Below, one piece after another: positions 43,482 to 51,087 of a stretch of DNA of 64,000 bases. The notes beneath the pieces are model-generated. The model saw nothing but the letters and a program-made list of their open reading frames with translations, did no database searches and was not told the DNA's origin. A program made the position numbers and the translations under genes. The stretch's first letter is position 1. Each line of letters begins with the position of its first letter. This DNA comes from Antiquaquibacter soli (GTDB taxonomy: Bacteria; Actinomycetota; Actinomycetes; Actinomycetales; Microbacteriaceae): NCBI RefSeq assembly GCF_030580675.1, contig NZ_JAUQUB010000003.1, forward strand, positions 124,001 to 188,000. Direction: 5' to 3'.

Positions 43482-44555
43482 CTAGATCGCGCCCTCGTCG
43501 ATCACCCAGGCTCGCCGCAGCGGAATCGCTTCCTTGATGCTCTCCGGCATGACCTCGTAGTGCTTGAGGAAGCGCTCGACGAGCTCCTCGGCATCCCACA
43601 CGGCGACTCGCAGGCGCTGGGCATCCACCTTCGCTTGGGCCTGGGCCGTTAGTCCGCCGAGAGTCACTAGCAGGCCATGGTCCGCTTGGTGCTGACCGAC
43701 CACACCGCCCAGCTGGTCGAGCACCTCGGAGCCGACACGACTGGTCTGGGATTTCACCTGCACGATGATCGTCGGCGCCGAGATTCCCAGAACGCCTGAG
43801 CCGGCGATGATGTCGATGCCTCCGTCGGCCCCCTTCGGTGGGACCTTGCACGTCATCCCCTCGGCGATCAGGAGCTCGGCGACGAGATCCTGGAGAGGGT
43901 AGCCGGAGAACTTCTCCTTGATGCGGCTCAGAATGCGGTCGCGTGAGTACCGGATGATGTCCTGGCCGTCGGCGGCGATCGCCTCGTCGGTGTCGACAAC
44001 ATCGGTGTCTTGTCGCGGAAGAGTGAGCGCGACGCCAGCCCGCGCGCCCGGATCGACCTCGGCGCCGGCCATGATCTTGCCGAGACGATAAGCCGCATCG
44101 TTGCGGCTGATCTGCACGACGGTGCTGAAGGCACCGAGCGAGTAGAGCAGGTCCTGGTTGATCGAGGCGCGCGACACATCCGTCCGCACCCACTCCACCG
44201 TTCGCACATGATTGAGCACGCCGGGCTCCGTGAGGTACTGGTAGGGGCCGGTCACCCGGCCCAGCGCCAAGCGGCCGACATTCTTCAGAGGGAGAACAAC
44301 GAGGTCACCGATCTCCATGCGGTTGGCGAACGCGTTGAGCTGCGCTGCATAGTTCCCAATCGCGCCCTCCGACCGATCCGAGAGGATGGGCGCGACGAGG
44401 GCGCGCATCGCCGGGAGATCGTGCGCCACACTGAGGTCGCCGATCTCGTGGAAGTCCACGGCGGTGTAGCCCTCGTCGAGCATCCACTGATCGAAGCTGT
44501 AGTTCTTGGAACCGCGGACGAGCCAGGCGCGGGGCTGGTCAGTTTCGTGAGACAC
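43482..44555 (-). CDS. Mrr-type restriction endonuclease
   Basis: 357 aa. The C-terminal Mrr_cat domain has the PD-(D/E)xK site: GGIDIIAGSG with aspartate near residue 245 and IIVQVKSQ with the Q-x-K near 268. The N-terminal 150 residues form a separate domain (RAWLVRGSKNYSFDQWMLD, GDLVVLPLKNVGRLALGRV) that resembles modified-DNA or nucleotide-sensing modules of type IV enzymes. Such proteins cut DNA carrying foreign methylation. It is convergent with hsdR, so two opposing strategies against foreign DNA sit side by side. Confidence 0.88.
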   Translation of the reverse strand: MSHETDQPRAWLVRGSKNYSFDQWMLDEGYTAVDFHEIGDLSVAHDLPAMRALVAPILSDRSEGAIGNYAAQLNAFANRMEIGDLVVLPLKNVGRLALGRVTGPYQYLTEPGVLNHVRTVEWVRTDVSRASINQDLLYSLGAFSTVVQISRNDAAYRLGKIMAGAEVDPGARAGVALTLPRQDTDVVDTDEAIAADGQDIIRYSRDRILSRIKEKFSGYPLQDLVAELLIAEGMTCKVPPKGADGGIDIIAGSGVLGISAPTIIVQVKSQTSRVGSEVLDQLGGVVGQHQADHGLLVTLGGLTAQAQAKVDAQRLRVAVWDAEELVERFLKHYEVMPESIKEAIPLRRAWVIDEGAI

Positions 44556-44650
44556 GCTCGGAGCCTACTCGGTGGGGCGAGCGGGCGTCACGCCGCTACG
44601 CTCTCCCTCAGCCGCGGTCCCCGCACCGCCCCAAGCGACGGAGGAGCCGC

Positions 44651-45892
44651 ATGCCCGAACCCGCACCGGATGAAGAGGTCGAGGCGATCGGACGTCTCGG
44701 CGTCGCGCTCCTCGACGCGGGCTACGCCGTCACCGATGTGAGCCGCGTCGCGAAGGCCGTCGCGCGCAGCAACTCCGCCGAGTTCACCGTCGGCGCCCTG
44801 CCGACCGGCGTCTTCGTGGACGACGGCGACCGCACCCGCGTGCTCGTCTCCACCGGCACCTCGTTCACGTTCGAGCAGGTCGGGGTCGTCGGCAAGCTCG
44901 CCGCCGAAGCCGAGCGTGGCATGCCGTGGCCCCAGCTGCAGGCGGGCCTCGACCACCTCTACACGATGCGGCCCCGCTACCCGTTGTGGCTCTCGCTCCT
45001 GGGCTCCGGGCTAATCTCCGGCGGCATCGCGGTGGTGCTCGGCAATCCGTGGTGGGCTGTTGGCCTGGATGCTGCGCTGGGCATCCTCGTCGGCTACATC
45101 CTCACCGTCGCGGGACGCTACCCGCGCATCGCCGCCGTGCTCCCCTTCTTCTTGGCGCTCGTGATCGCGCTGCTCGTCGGGCTCACGGCGTCGCTCGCCG
45201 GCATCGCGGAGGTGCCGTTCTACGCGATCTCCGCGCCGCTCGTCATGCTCATCCCGGGCGCCGCGGTCACGAACGCGCTCATCGAGGTGAGCGCGGGCGA
45301 CGTGGTCTCCGGCGGTGGGCGGTTGGTGTCGGGGCTGACGATCTGGGCGATGCTCGCAGCCGGCACGGTCGCCGGCGTGGGCATCCTGGGCGGACGGCTG
45401 GATGACACGGCCGTCGTCCTCGGAACCGGCGGCGGCCCCGCCCTCGCCGCCGTCGACCCCCTGTTCGCCTGGCCCGCTGTCGCGCTGCTCGCGATCGGGG
45501 TGGGGGTGTTCCTGTCGGCCACCATTCCGGTGACGCTCGTCATCACCGCGACGCTGCTCCTCGCCTACGCGGGCACCCTCGTGCTGACGCCGCTGCTCGG
45601 CGCGGGATTCGCGGCGGCCGTCACCGCGGCGGTGCTTCTCCTGGCGCTGCGCCTCCTCGAGCGCGGGTGGCCGAGCCTGCCCGCGATCGTCACGTTCCGG
45701 CCGGTGTTCTGGCTGCTCGTGCCCGGATCGCTCGGCCTCATCGCCGTCAGCAGCCTCGGCTCGGATGGCTCGGAGCACATGATCTGGACGACCGCGTCCA
45801 CCGTGCTCGGGCTCGTCATCGGGGTGCAGGTCGGCGCGGTGGCGTCGGAGGCGTTCCGGTCGGGGCCGGGGCACAACGGGGAGCGGGGATAG
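44651..45892 (+). CDS. thrE: Threonine/serine exporter family protein
   Basis: 413 aa. An N-terminal cytoplasmic domain (FTVGALPTGVFVDDGDRTRV, residues 1-115) precedes about ten membrane helices (LSLLGSGLISGGIAVVLG, FFLALVIALLVGLTASLAG, and so on). This is the ThrE/DUF1212 architecture, known from Corynebacterium for threonine and serine efflux. GGAGG lies before ATG 44651. It sits within the defence island but is itself a housekeeping-type gene with GC-rich codons. Confidence 0.9.
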   Translation: MPEPAPDEEVEAIGRLGVALLDAGYAVTDVSRVAKAVARSNSAEFTVGALPTGVFVDDGDRTRVLVSTGTSFTFEQVGVVGKLAAEAERGMPWPQLQAGLDHLYTMRPRYPLWLSLLGSGLISGGIAVVLGNPWWAVGLDAALGILVGYILTVAGRYPRIAAVLPFFLALVIALLVGLTASLAGIAEVPFYAISAPLVMLIPGAAVTNALIEVSAGDVVSGGGRLVSGLTIWAMLAAGTVAGVGILGGRLDDTAVVLGTGGGPALAAVDPLFAWPAVALLAIGVGVFLSATIPVTLVITATLLLAYAGTLVLTPLLGAGFAAAVTAAVLLLALRLLERGWPSLPAIVTFRPVFWLLVPGSLGLIAVSSLGSDGSEHMIWTTASTVLGLVIGVQVGAVASEAFRSGPGHNGERG

Positions 45893-46148
45893 ACATACGC
45901 AACGGAATGACCTTGACGGGCCGAGGGCTCGTCCAGTCGCGGCAACCACGTAGTGCCCTGCGCTCGCTGCACGGCTGAGGATCGTGAGATCACGGCATCG
46001 ACCCCCGTAGGGGCCACCGCGGAAAGTGCTCCTTGCGTTGACGTTCGTCGCGTTCCACGCCCGCGATCTGGGCTTATTGCCCACGCGTGCCCGCACAATT
46101 GCACGCCGGTCGGGATCGCACGTGGCGGAAGCTATTCGCGCGTTGCTC

Positions 46149-46535
46149 CTACCAGCGGCGATGGAACAGCCGTTTCCACCATTGTCTTGGGAACGCGGCG
46201 CGGTGATCGTTGATCGCGCGGCGATCAGCGATCTGCGCTCTATTCGTCTGAAGCTCGCTCAGGGGCCGACGCCAGTCGACCTCACCACGGGTGATGAAGT
46301 AGTGCGAGTTGCAGGGGAGCGCGGTCGCGGCCACAGAGGGACTGAGGGAGATCTCGCCGTCGAAGCTAACGCGCCACCTTGCCGGTGAGAGCTTGGTCAC
46401 CACTTCGCCACCGCATCCGCAGGCGCACAGGTGACCCGCTGTCGAATACGCGACGGAGACATAGAGAATGGCAGGCTCCAGCGGCGTCGGAAAGGACTCC
46501 ACAAATCGAACAATGTAGCGATCAGTCGGCGACAT
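46149..46535 (-). CDS. DUF6527 protein of ubiquitin-like operon (Cys/His cluster)
   Basis: 128 aa, small and soluble. The family pattern is clear: RFVESFPTPLEPAILYVSVA, then HLCACGCGGEVV with His35, Cys37, Cys39 and Cys41, the WRVSFDGE strand, and LPCNSHYF with Cys75 and His78. This set is likely a zinc site. DUF6527 genes accompany bacterial multiubiquitin/ThiF operons. The start is ambiguous (46535, 46544 or 46547); 46535 best fits the family. It overlaps the E1-like gene by 14 nt. It holds the only cysteines in the operon. Function is unknown; a substrate adaptor or ligase-like role would be a guess. Confidence 0.82.
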   Translation of the reverse strand: MSPTDRYIVRFVESFPTPLEPAILYVSVAYSTAGHLCACGCGGEVVTKLSPARWRVSFDGEISLSPSVAATALPCNSHYFITRGEVDWRRPLSELQTNRAQIADRRAINDHRAAFPRQWWKRLFHRRW

Positions 46536-47688
46536 GCAGGTCACCATTCCTGATCTCGTTCAGGTAGAGCTTGAAAACGGTGACGTTGGACGCTTCGTGT
46601 GTGGCGTAAAACCCGAGATGTCTCTTCCAACGTATGACTGCCAAGAGTGCGTTCATTGCGTTGAGATCCGCGATCTGGATGTTGCTGCGGTAATCGTCCT
46701 CCTCCGGAGCCACGGCAGGCGCTGTGGGCAATGCCGCCAAATCACCAGGGAGGTAGGTCGAAACCTTCGCCAGACCCGTGAGACCGCTATCGCCCTCCCG
46801 AAAGCTCATGCCGACATCGATGAACGGAATGTCACGCTCTCGAAGGTGGCGCATGATGTACGGACGCGCCTCAGCGTCGGCGGCCGCAAGGAACACGAAC
46901 GTGCTCCCGTCTAGAAGGTGCAGATTGTCAGCGGTGAGAGCCACGGGGCGGGCAACGATGCCAGTGTGCATCCGAGCGTACTCGTCCGCGAAGTACTCAG
47001 CCTTGTTCCTATGAGAGAAAACGGCATCTCGCGAAGCTGCGCCGGGTGCACGATAGGCGTTGTGCGGCTCTAACTCGTCCCCGTCGATGAGAATGATTTG
47101 ATCCACCCAGGTCTTGGCAACCTGATCGAGTATGTAGCTGCCGGTGCCACCGATCCCGACGATGGCTACTCTTTGACCACGAAACAGGGTGTTGAGGGTT
47201 ATCAAGCCAACGCGAGTGGCGTTGGTATCCGGATATACCAACGGAAGGTCGTCCGGAACGACCTGAAACGCACCCTGCCTCGGATCCGCCGCGAGGCCTT
47301 CTAGATCATCCCCGCGGGCGAGGACCCGCGCATAGTGCCGCACCTTGTCGTACACACTTGGATACCTATCGCCATGGGGCTTGAAGGACAGCATGTACTT
47401 CGCCTGCTCACCGACACCGTAGTCATGAGCTCCAACGCTCCCAAGAGGAGCTTGGTTCTCATCCAAAGGTTCGTCGCCCGCGAACCACATGGTGTGGTCA
47501 CCCGCATCCGTGACGAGACCGTCGGAGTAGCTAACCGGGATCAGTAGGATGCCGTCGCGTCGAGGCCCGTTGGGTGAACGATAAACGATCCGACGAACGA
47601 CAAGGTGCCCCTGCTGGAGCACCAGGTCGTAGCCTTCGTCGACTAAACGAGCTATTGCTTGATCAGGAACGGTTGGCGGGTTCGACAT
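46522..47688 (-). CDS. E1-like ThiF-family adenylating protein of ubiquitin-like operon
   Basis: 388 aa. An N-terminal region of about 165 residues (DUF6791-like, starting PDQAIARLVDEGYDLVLQQG) precedes a ThiF/E1 Rossmann domain. The ATP site is VGIGGTGSYIL near residue 180 and LIDGDELEPHNAYR near 205. There is no cysteine anywhere in the protein, so the thioester step of classical E1 enzymes cannot take place on it; adenylation chemistry alone, as in MccB, remains possible. It overlaps the Ubl gene by 26 nt and the DUF6527 gene by 14 nt. Confidence 0.88.
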   Translation of the reverse strand: MSNPPTVPDQAIARLVDEGYDLVLQQGHLVVRRIVYRSPNGPRRDGILLIPVSYSDGLVTDAGDHTMWFAGDEPLDENQAPLGSVGAHDYGVGEQAKYMLSFKPHGDRYPSVYDKVRHYARVLARGDDLEGLAADPRQGAFQVVPDDLPLVYPDTNATRVGLITLNTLFRGQRVAIVGIGGTGSYILDQVAKTWVDQIILIDGDELEPHNAYRAPGAASRDAVFSHRNKAEYFADEYARMHTGIVARPVALTADNLHLLDGSTFVFLAAADAEARPYIMRHLRERDIPFIDVGMSFREGDSGLTGLAKVSTYLPGDLAALPTAPAVAPEEDDYRSNIQIADLNAMNALLAVIRWKRHLGFYATHEASNVTVFKLYLNEIRNGDLHVAD

Positions 47689-47908
47689 CGAAAACCATGC
47701 CGTCCTTTACCTCAACAGATTTGCCCGGTCGAAGATCATGGTCCGGACCATGCCCCCTGCTGTACTCCACCGTGGTGAGTGCCGGGTCATAAGGCTGTCC
47801 CGGCGCGGCGAGCTCGACCACTTGTTCGAAGGTGATTTTCTTTTCGGACCACGGAAGCGATCGAGTGTTGACGATGATCGTCACAGTCTTGTCCTTGAGG
47901 GCTGCCAT
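47663..47908 (-). CDS. Multiubiquitin-type ubiquitin-like protein
   Basis: 81 aa with one beta-grasp domain. Signature elements: VTIIVNTRSLPWSEKKITF, then VVELAAPGQ and a C-terminal KDGMVFDVEPANRS, as in the multiubiquitin family. Only one copy of the domain is present. There is no cysteine and the end is not the di-glycine of eukaryotic ubiquitin. ATG 47908 follows GGAGG by seven bases. It is the first gene of the operon with the E1-like and DUF6527 proteins and is presumably the modifier adenylated by the E1-like protein. Confidence 0.87.
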   Translation of the reverse strand: MAALKDKTVTIIVNTRSLPWSEKKITFEQVVELAAPGQPYDPALTTVEYSRGHGPDHDLRPGKSVEVKDGMVFDVEPANRS

Positions 47909-48035
47909 TTCGATTCCTCCATCATTTTCTGCTCGCGACAAACATTTTCACTTAAGCCACCACAGTAGCGAGCGGCCCCGACATAGGACGGGCTGCCGTA
48001 CGTTGTCTGGCCGAGCCAACTAGTACATTGCCATC

Positions 48036-48875
48036 GTGATTCATCTCGAGTCCGAGTCCCCAGCGCAAGCCGCATCCGACATCCGCCGCCAGGGCTACGA
48101 GGCAAGCAACGTGCTCGGCTCGGGGCTCGGACTCGTCGACAGATTCAACGCTTATCTCACCTGGGCCGCGCGGGCGACCGCTCAGCTCGCTCAACACCTA
48201 GATCACAGGCAACTGAATGAGCTCGTGACCACGCCTCGGTATTGGTCACTTCAAGGGGTGGAACCGATCGCCTATGGGCCGGCGCTGTCCGAGGTCCTGA
48301 ACAATGAGCTGATCGCCCGCCAGGCTGCGCTCGATGCTGCTGCGCAGGAGATCGACGCTGCAGTTCAGAAGTGGGGCCGATACTCAGCAGTTGTCCTCGA
48401 CACCAATGTCTTCCTCGAGATTTGGGATCTCGTGGAGCGCATCAACTGGAACCGGAAGCTGGGCGAGTTCCCGCACGTCCCAATCGCGCTCGTACTTACT
48501 TCAAAGATGCTCGAGGAGATCGACAACCTCAAGGACCGCGCCCCCTCACAAGCGGCTCGCAGGCGAGCTCGCGAGGCGACCAAGTATCTGGAGAACGAGT
48601 TCCCACGAGGACAGTTTCGTCAACTCCGGGGAGAAGCATGGGGTGACATGGAGTCAGCGCTAGGTTGGGTATTGCACCTCGACGCCCTCGAGCATCAGCC
48701 CCTCCCCAAGGCCGACTCCGAAATCCTCAGTCAGGCCCTAAAGATCCGCCCGTACGCGGCAGGTATCGCGATCGCCAGCAACGACTCGAACATGCGATTT
48801 ACGGCGAGGTCTTACAACCTGACCGCCTTCACGGTGAACGCGGATGAAGTCCTCCCGGACAGCGCAGTTCAATAG
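48036..48875 (+). CDS. PIN-like domain protein (putative RNase)
   Basis: 279 aa. The N-terminal 110 residues are helical (ARATAQLAQHLDHRQLNEL). The PIN fold follows: VVLDTNVFLEIWD near 120 with the first acidic residue, LTSKMLEEIDNLKDR near 160, and IASNDSNMRFTARSY near 250. These provide the acidic metal site of PIN nucleases. It is divergent from the ubiquitin-like operon, with 127 nt between them, and has no antitoxin-sized partner. It may be an effector or a regulator of the island; this is inference. Confidence 0.8.
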   Translation: MIHLESESPAQAASDIRRQGYEASNVLGSGLGLVDRFNAYLTWAARATAQLAQHLDHRQLNELVTTPRYWSLQGVEPIAYGPALSEVLNNELIARQAALDAAAQEIDAAVQKWGRYSAVVLDTNVFLEIWDLVERINWNRKLGEFPHVPIALVLTSKMLEEIDNLKDRAPSQAARRRAREATKYLENEFPRGQFRQLRGEAWGDMESALGWVLHLDALEHQPLPKADSEILSQALKIRPYAAGIAIASNDSNMRFTARSYNLTAFTVNADEVLPDSAVQ

Positions 48876-48939
48876 GTCGGGAACTCGGCAGATTCGGGCG
48901 CCCCCTGACAGGGACGGAGATTTAGGCCCCGCACATGTT

Positions 48940-49431
48940 TTAGTCCCTCTGCGCGGGCTGAGTCTGGCGTCGGGTCCGTGCCGATCGCAAACGGCCCGAA
49001 CCGTTTCCAAGCCATCCGAACACGCGCATACCTAACCAAACCGTTCCCAGCACGAGGAACGCGAGGACTAGGAGAGCCGTTCCCAGGAAGCTTCCGAGCA
49101 CCGCCCCCACAAGCACGTTGTACAGTCCATCCGACCACTCGCGAATAGGCTCCCCAAACTCCGAGAGAACGGAGCCGAGCAAGAGGGTCGCGAGAACAAA
49201 ACCGACGAGCGGCGGCCAGGGATATTGCTGCGCTCGACGAAGCGCGCGAGCATCCTCCTGGCGAATCTGGGCTAGATCGGCGTAAGCCGGGTCGTGGACC
49301 GGTAGGTCCTTGAGGATCCTGGAGATTGCTTCGAGGCGCCCGACACGGCTCCGAGCAAAAACGGCGGTTATGACGGCAGTCGCTATTGCACCCAACACCG
49401 TTATGAGAGCGATGCCGTATCCTTCGGTCAT
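48940..49431 (-). CDS. Membrane protein of unknown function
   Basis: 163 aa. A first helix (YGIALITVLGAIATAVITAV) is followed by a charged cytoplasmic stretch of about 40 residues and two more helices (PPLVGFVLATLLLGSVLSEF and LVGAVLGSFLGTALLVLAFL), and it ends with a basic tail. It is convergent with the PIN-like gene. The layout recalls small membrane proteins at defence loci, but no family is recognised. Confidence 0.65.
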   Translation of the reverse strand: MTEGYGIALITVLGAIATAVITAVFARSRVGRLEAISRILKDLPVHDPAYADLAQIRQEDARALRRAQQYPWPPLVGFVLATLLLGSVLSEFGEPIREWSDGLYNVLVGAVLGSFLGTALLVLAFLVLGTVWLGMRVFGWLGNGSGRLRSARTRRQTQPAQRD

Positions 49432-49521
49432 GCTATGAGGCTAGGGCCGCTACTCGTGGTCGGGCTAGGGTCTTCCCTTCGAGAGCCTCAGGGAACCGCG
49501 GTAACCACTACCCTCTGTCTC

Positions 49522-51003
49522 ATGCGCCGCGCATCCCTCGTCTCCGCACTCGCCATCGCCGCCATCGCCGTCACCGCCGCAGCATCCGCGACAGGGGCCG
49601 CTACCGCCGCCCAGCCCGGCGAGCTCACCGGCCTCGAGTACGTCGCCCTCGGCGACTCCTACCAGGCGGGCTTCGGCCTCGAGCCGTACTCCACCACCAC
49701 GCCGTTCACCGGCAACCCGAACGGCTGCTACCAGTCGCAGGACGACTACCCGAGCCGGGTCGCGGCATCCCTCGGCCTCGACGTCACAGACCAGACCTGC
49801 AGCGGCGCGGTCACCGCGAACATCGGCTACCCCGACGGCGTCACGTTCACGAACCCGCCCGCCGCGCAGCCGCTCCCCGCGCTCGCCACGGGCGACGAGC
49901 TGCAGGTGACGCTCGCGGGCCTCACCGTCCCGGAGCTGCAGAAGGCCGGGCTCAGCGACTCCACCGCGGTCGTCACGGTGGGCATCGGCGGCAACGACCT
50001 CGGGTTCTCCCACATCGCGGAGGCGTGCATCCGCACCGGGGTCGACCCGTCGAGCGAGCCCGTCTACCTGGCACTCGAGCTGGGCATCAGCGTGCCCAAC
50101 TGCGCCGACTACTTCGGCGACCCGACGACCTACCCCACCGCGGACCTCTTCACCCGGATGACGGATGCCGTCGCCCCCCGCATCGACGGAGTGCTCGACG
50201 CCATCGCCGAGCTCGCCCCCAACGCGCAGGTGTTCGTCGTCGGCTACCCGATGGTGACCCCCGCGGACGCGACGAACGCGTGCTTCACCGACCCCACCAC
50301 CCCCAACTCCGTGCCCTTCTCCGGGACCGACCTCGAGTTCATCCACTCCGTCGAGATCGCCCTCGACGGGGCGCTGCAGACCGGGGCGGAGGAGCACGGG
50401 TTCCACTTCGTGACGAGCTGGGCGTCGTCCGCGAACAACACCCTGTGCTCCGCCGAGCCGTGGATCTGGGGCCTCACTGCCTACGAGAACAGCCAGCCCA
50501 CGTGCGACGCCAACTACCTGCCGGTGCTGAACGGCGAGATCTGCGTCGAGCTCGGCGCCCTCCACCCCACCGCGGACGGCATCGCCAACCTCGCCCGACT
50601 CACCACCGCGGCGGTCGACTCCGCGTTCTTCGTGGAGCCGGCGAGCGCCTCCGTCGCGGTGGGGGCGGGCACGAGCATCCGGGGCGGCGGGTTCCAGCCG
50701 GGCGAGACCGTGCTGCTGCGACTCACCTCCGGCAGCCGCATCGTCGACTTGGGAACGGCGACCGCCGACGCATCCGGCAGCTTCACGAAGTCGGTGACGC
50801 TCCCGGCGGGCTCGCCCACCGGTGCCGTCACCGTCAGCGGAACCGGCGCCACCTCGGGCCGCTCGTTCAGCTCGCCGCTGCAGGTGTCGCCCGCGCTCGC
50901 CGCCACCGGAACGGATGCCGCGGCTCCCGCCGCGCTCGCCGCGGCCCTCCTCGTGCTGGGGGCCGCCGCGCTCACGCTAACCCGCCGCCGCCGCGCCGCC
51001 TGA
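49522..51003 (+). CDS. Secreted SGNH/GDSL lipase with LAxTG sortase signal
   Basis: 493 aa. A signal peptide (SALAIAAIAVTAAASATG) precedes an SGNH hydrolase: GDSYQAGFG with the catalytic serine at residue 46, the GGNDLGF block, and LHPTADG with the histidine near 348. Cysteines in pairs suggest disulfides, as in Streptomyces-type secreted lipases. A beta-sandwich region follows. The C-terminus has LAATG, a hydrophobic helix and RRRR, the class E sortase signal, so the enzyme is probably wall-anchored. ATG 49522 gives the signal peptide. Confidence 0.93.
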   Translation: MRRASLVSALAIAAIAVTAAASATGAATAAQPGELTGLEYVALGDSYQAGFGLEPYSTTTPFTGNPNGCYQSQDDYPSRVAASLGLDVTDQTCSGAVTANIGYPDGVTFTNPPAAQPLPALATGDELQVTLAGLTVPELQKAGLSDSTAVVTVGIGGNDLGFSHIAEACIRTGVDPSSEPVYLALELGISVPNCADYFGDPTTYPTADLFTRMTDAVAPRIDGVLDAIAELAPNAQVFVVGYPMVTPADATNACFTDPTTPNSVPFSGTDLEFIHSVEIALDGALQTGAEEHGFHFVTSWASSANNTLCSAEPWIWGLTAYENSQPTCDANYLPVLNGEICVELGALHPTADGIANLARLTTAAVDSAFFVEPASASVAVGAGTSIRGGGFQPGETVLLRLTSGSRIVDLGTATADASGSFTKSVTLPAGSPTGAVTVSGTGATSGRSFSSPLQVSPALAATGTDAAAPAALAAALLVLGAAALTLTRRRRAA

Positions 51004-51016
51004 GGCCGGACGGTTG

Positions 51017-51080
51017 CGCCGAGTGTTCCGAAAGTGCCGCTTGGGGAGCCCTCATAGCGGCACAATCGGAACACTCGGCG
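51017..51080. terminator. Long palindrome with GAGTGTTCCGA core between convergent genes
   Basis: Arms of 25 nt (51017-51041 and 51056-51080) pair at 23 positions. They start CGCCGAGTGTTCCGA and end TGCCGCT. The palindrome lies between the lipase stop and the end of the convergent fusion gene. The same core palindrome recurs at 55215-55272. Likely bidirectional terminator belonging to a repeat family. Confidence 0.65.
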
Positions 51081-51087
51081 ACAAGCA

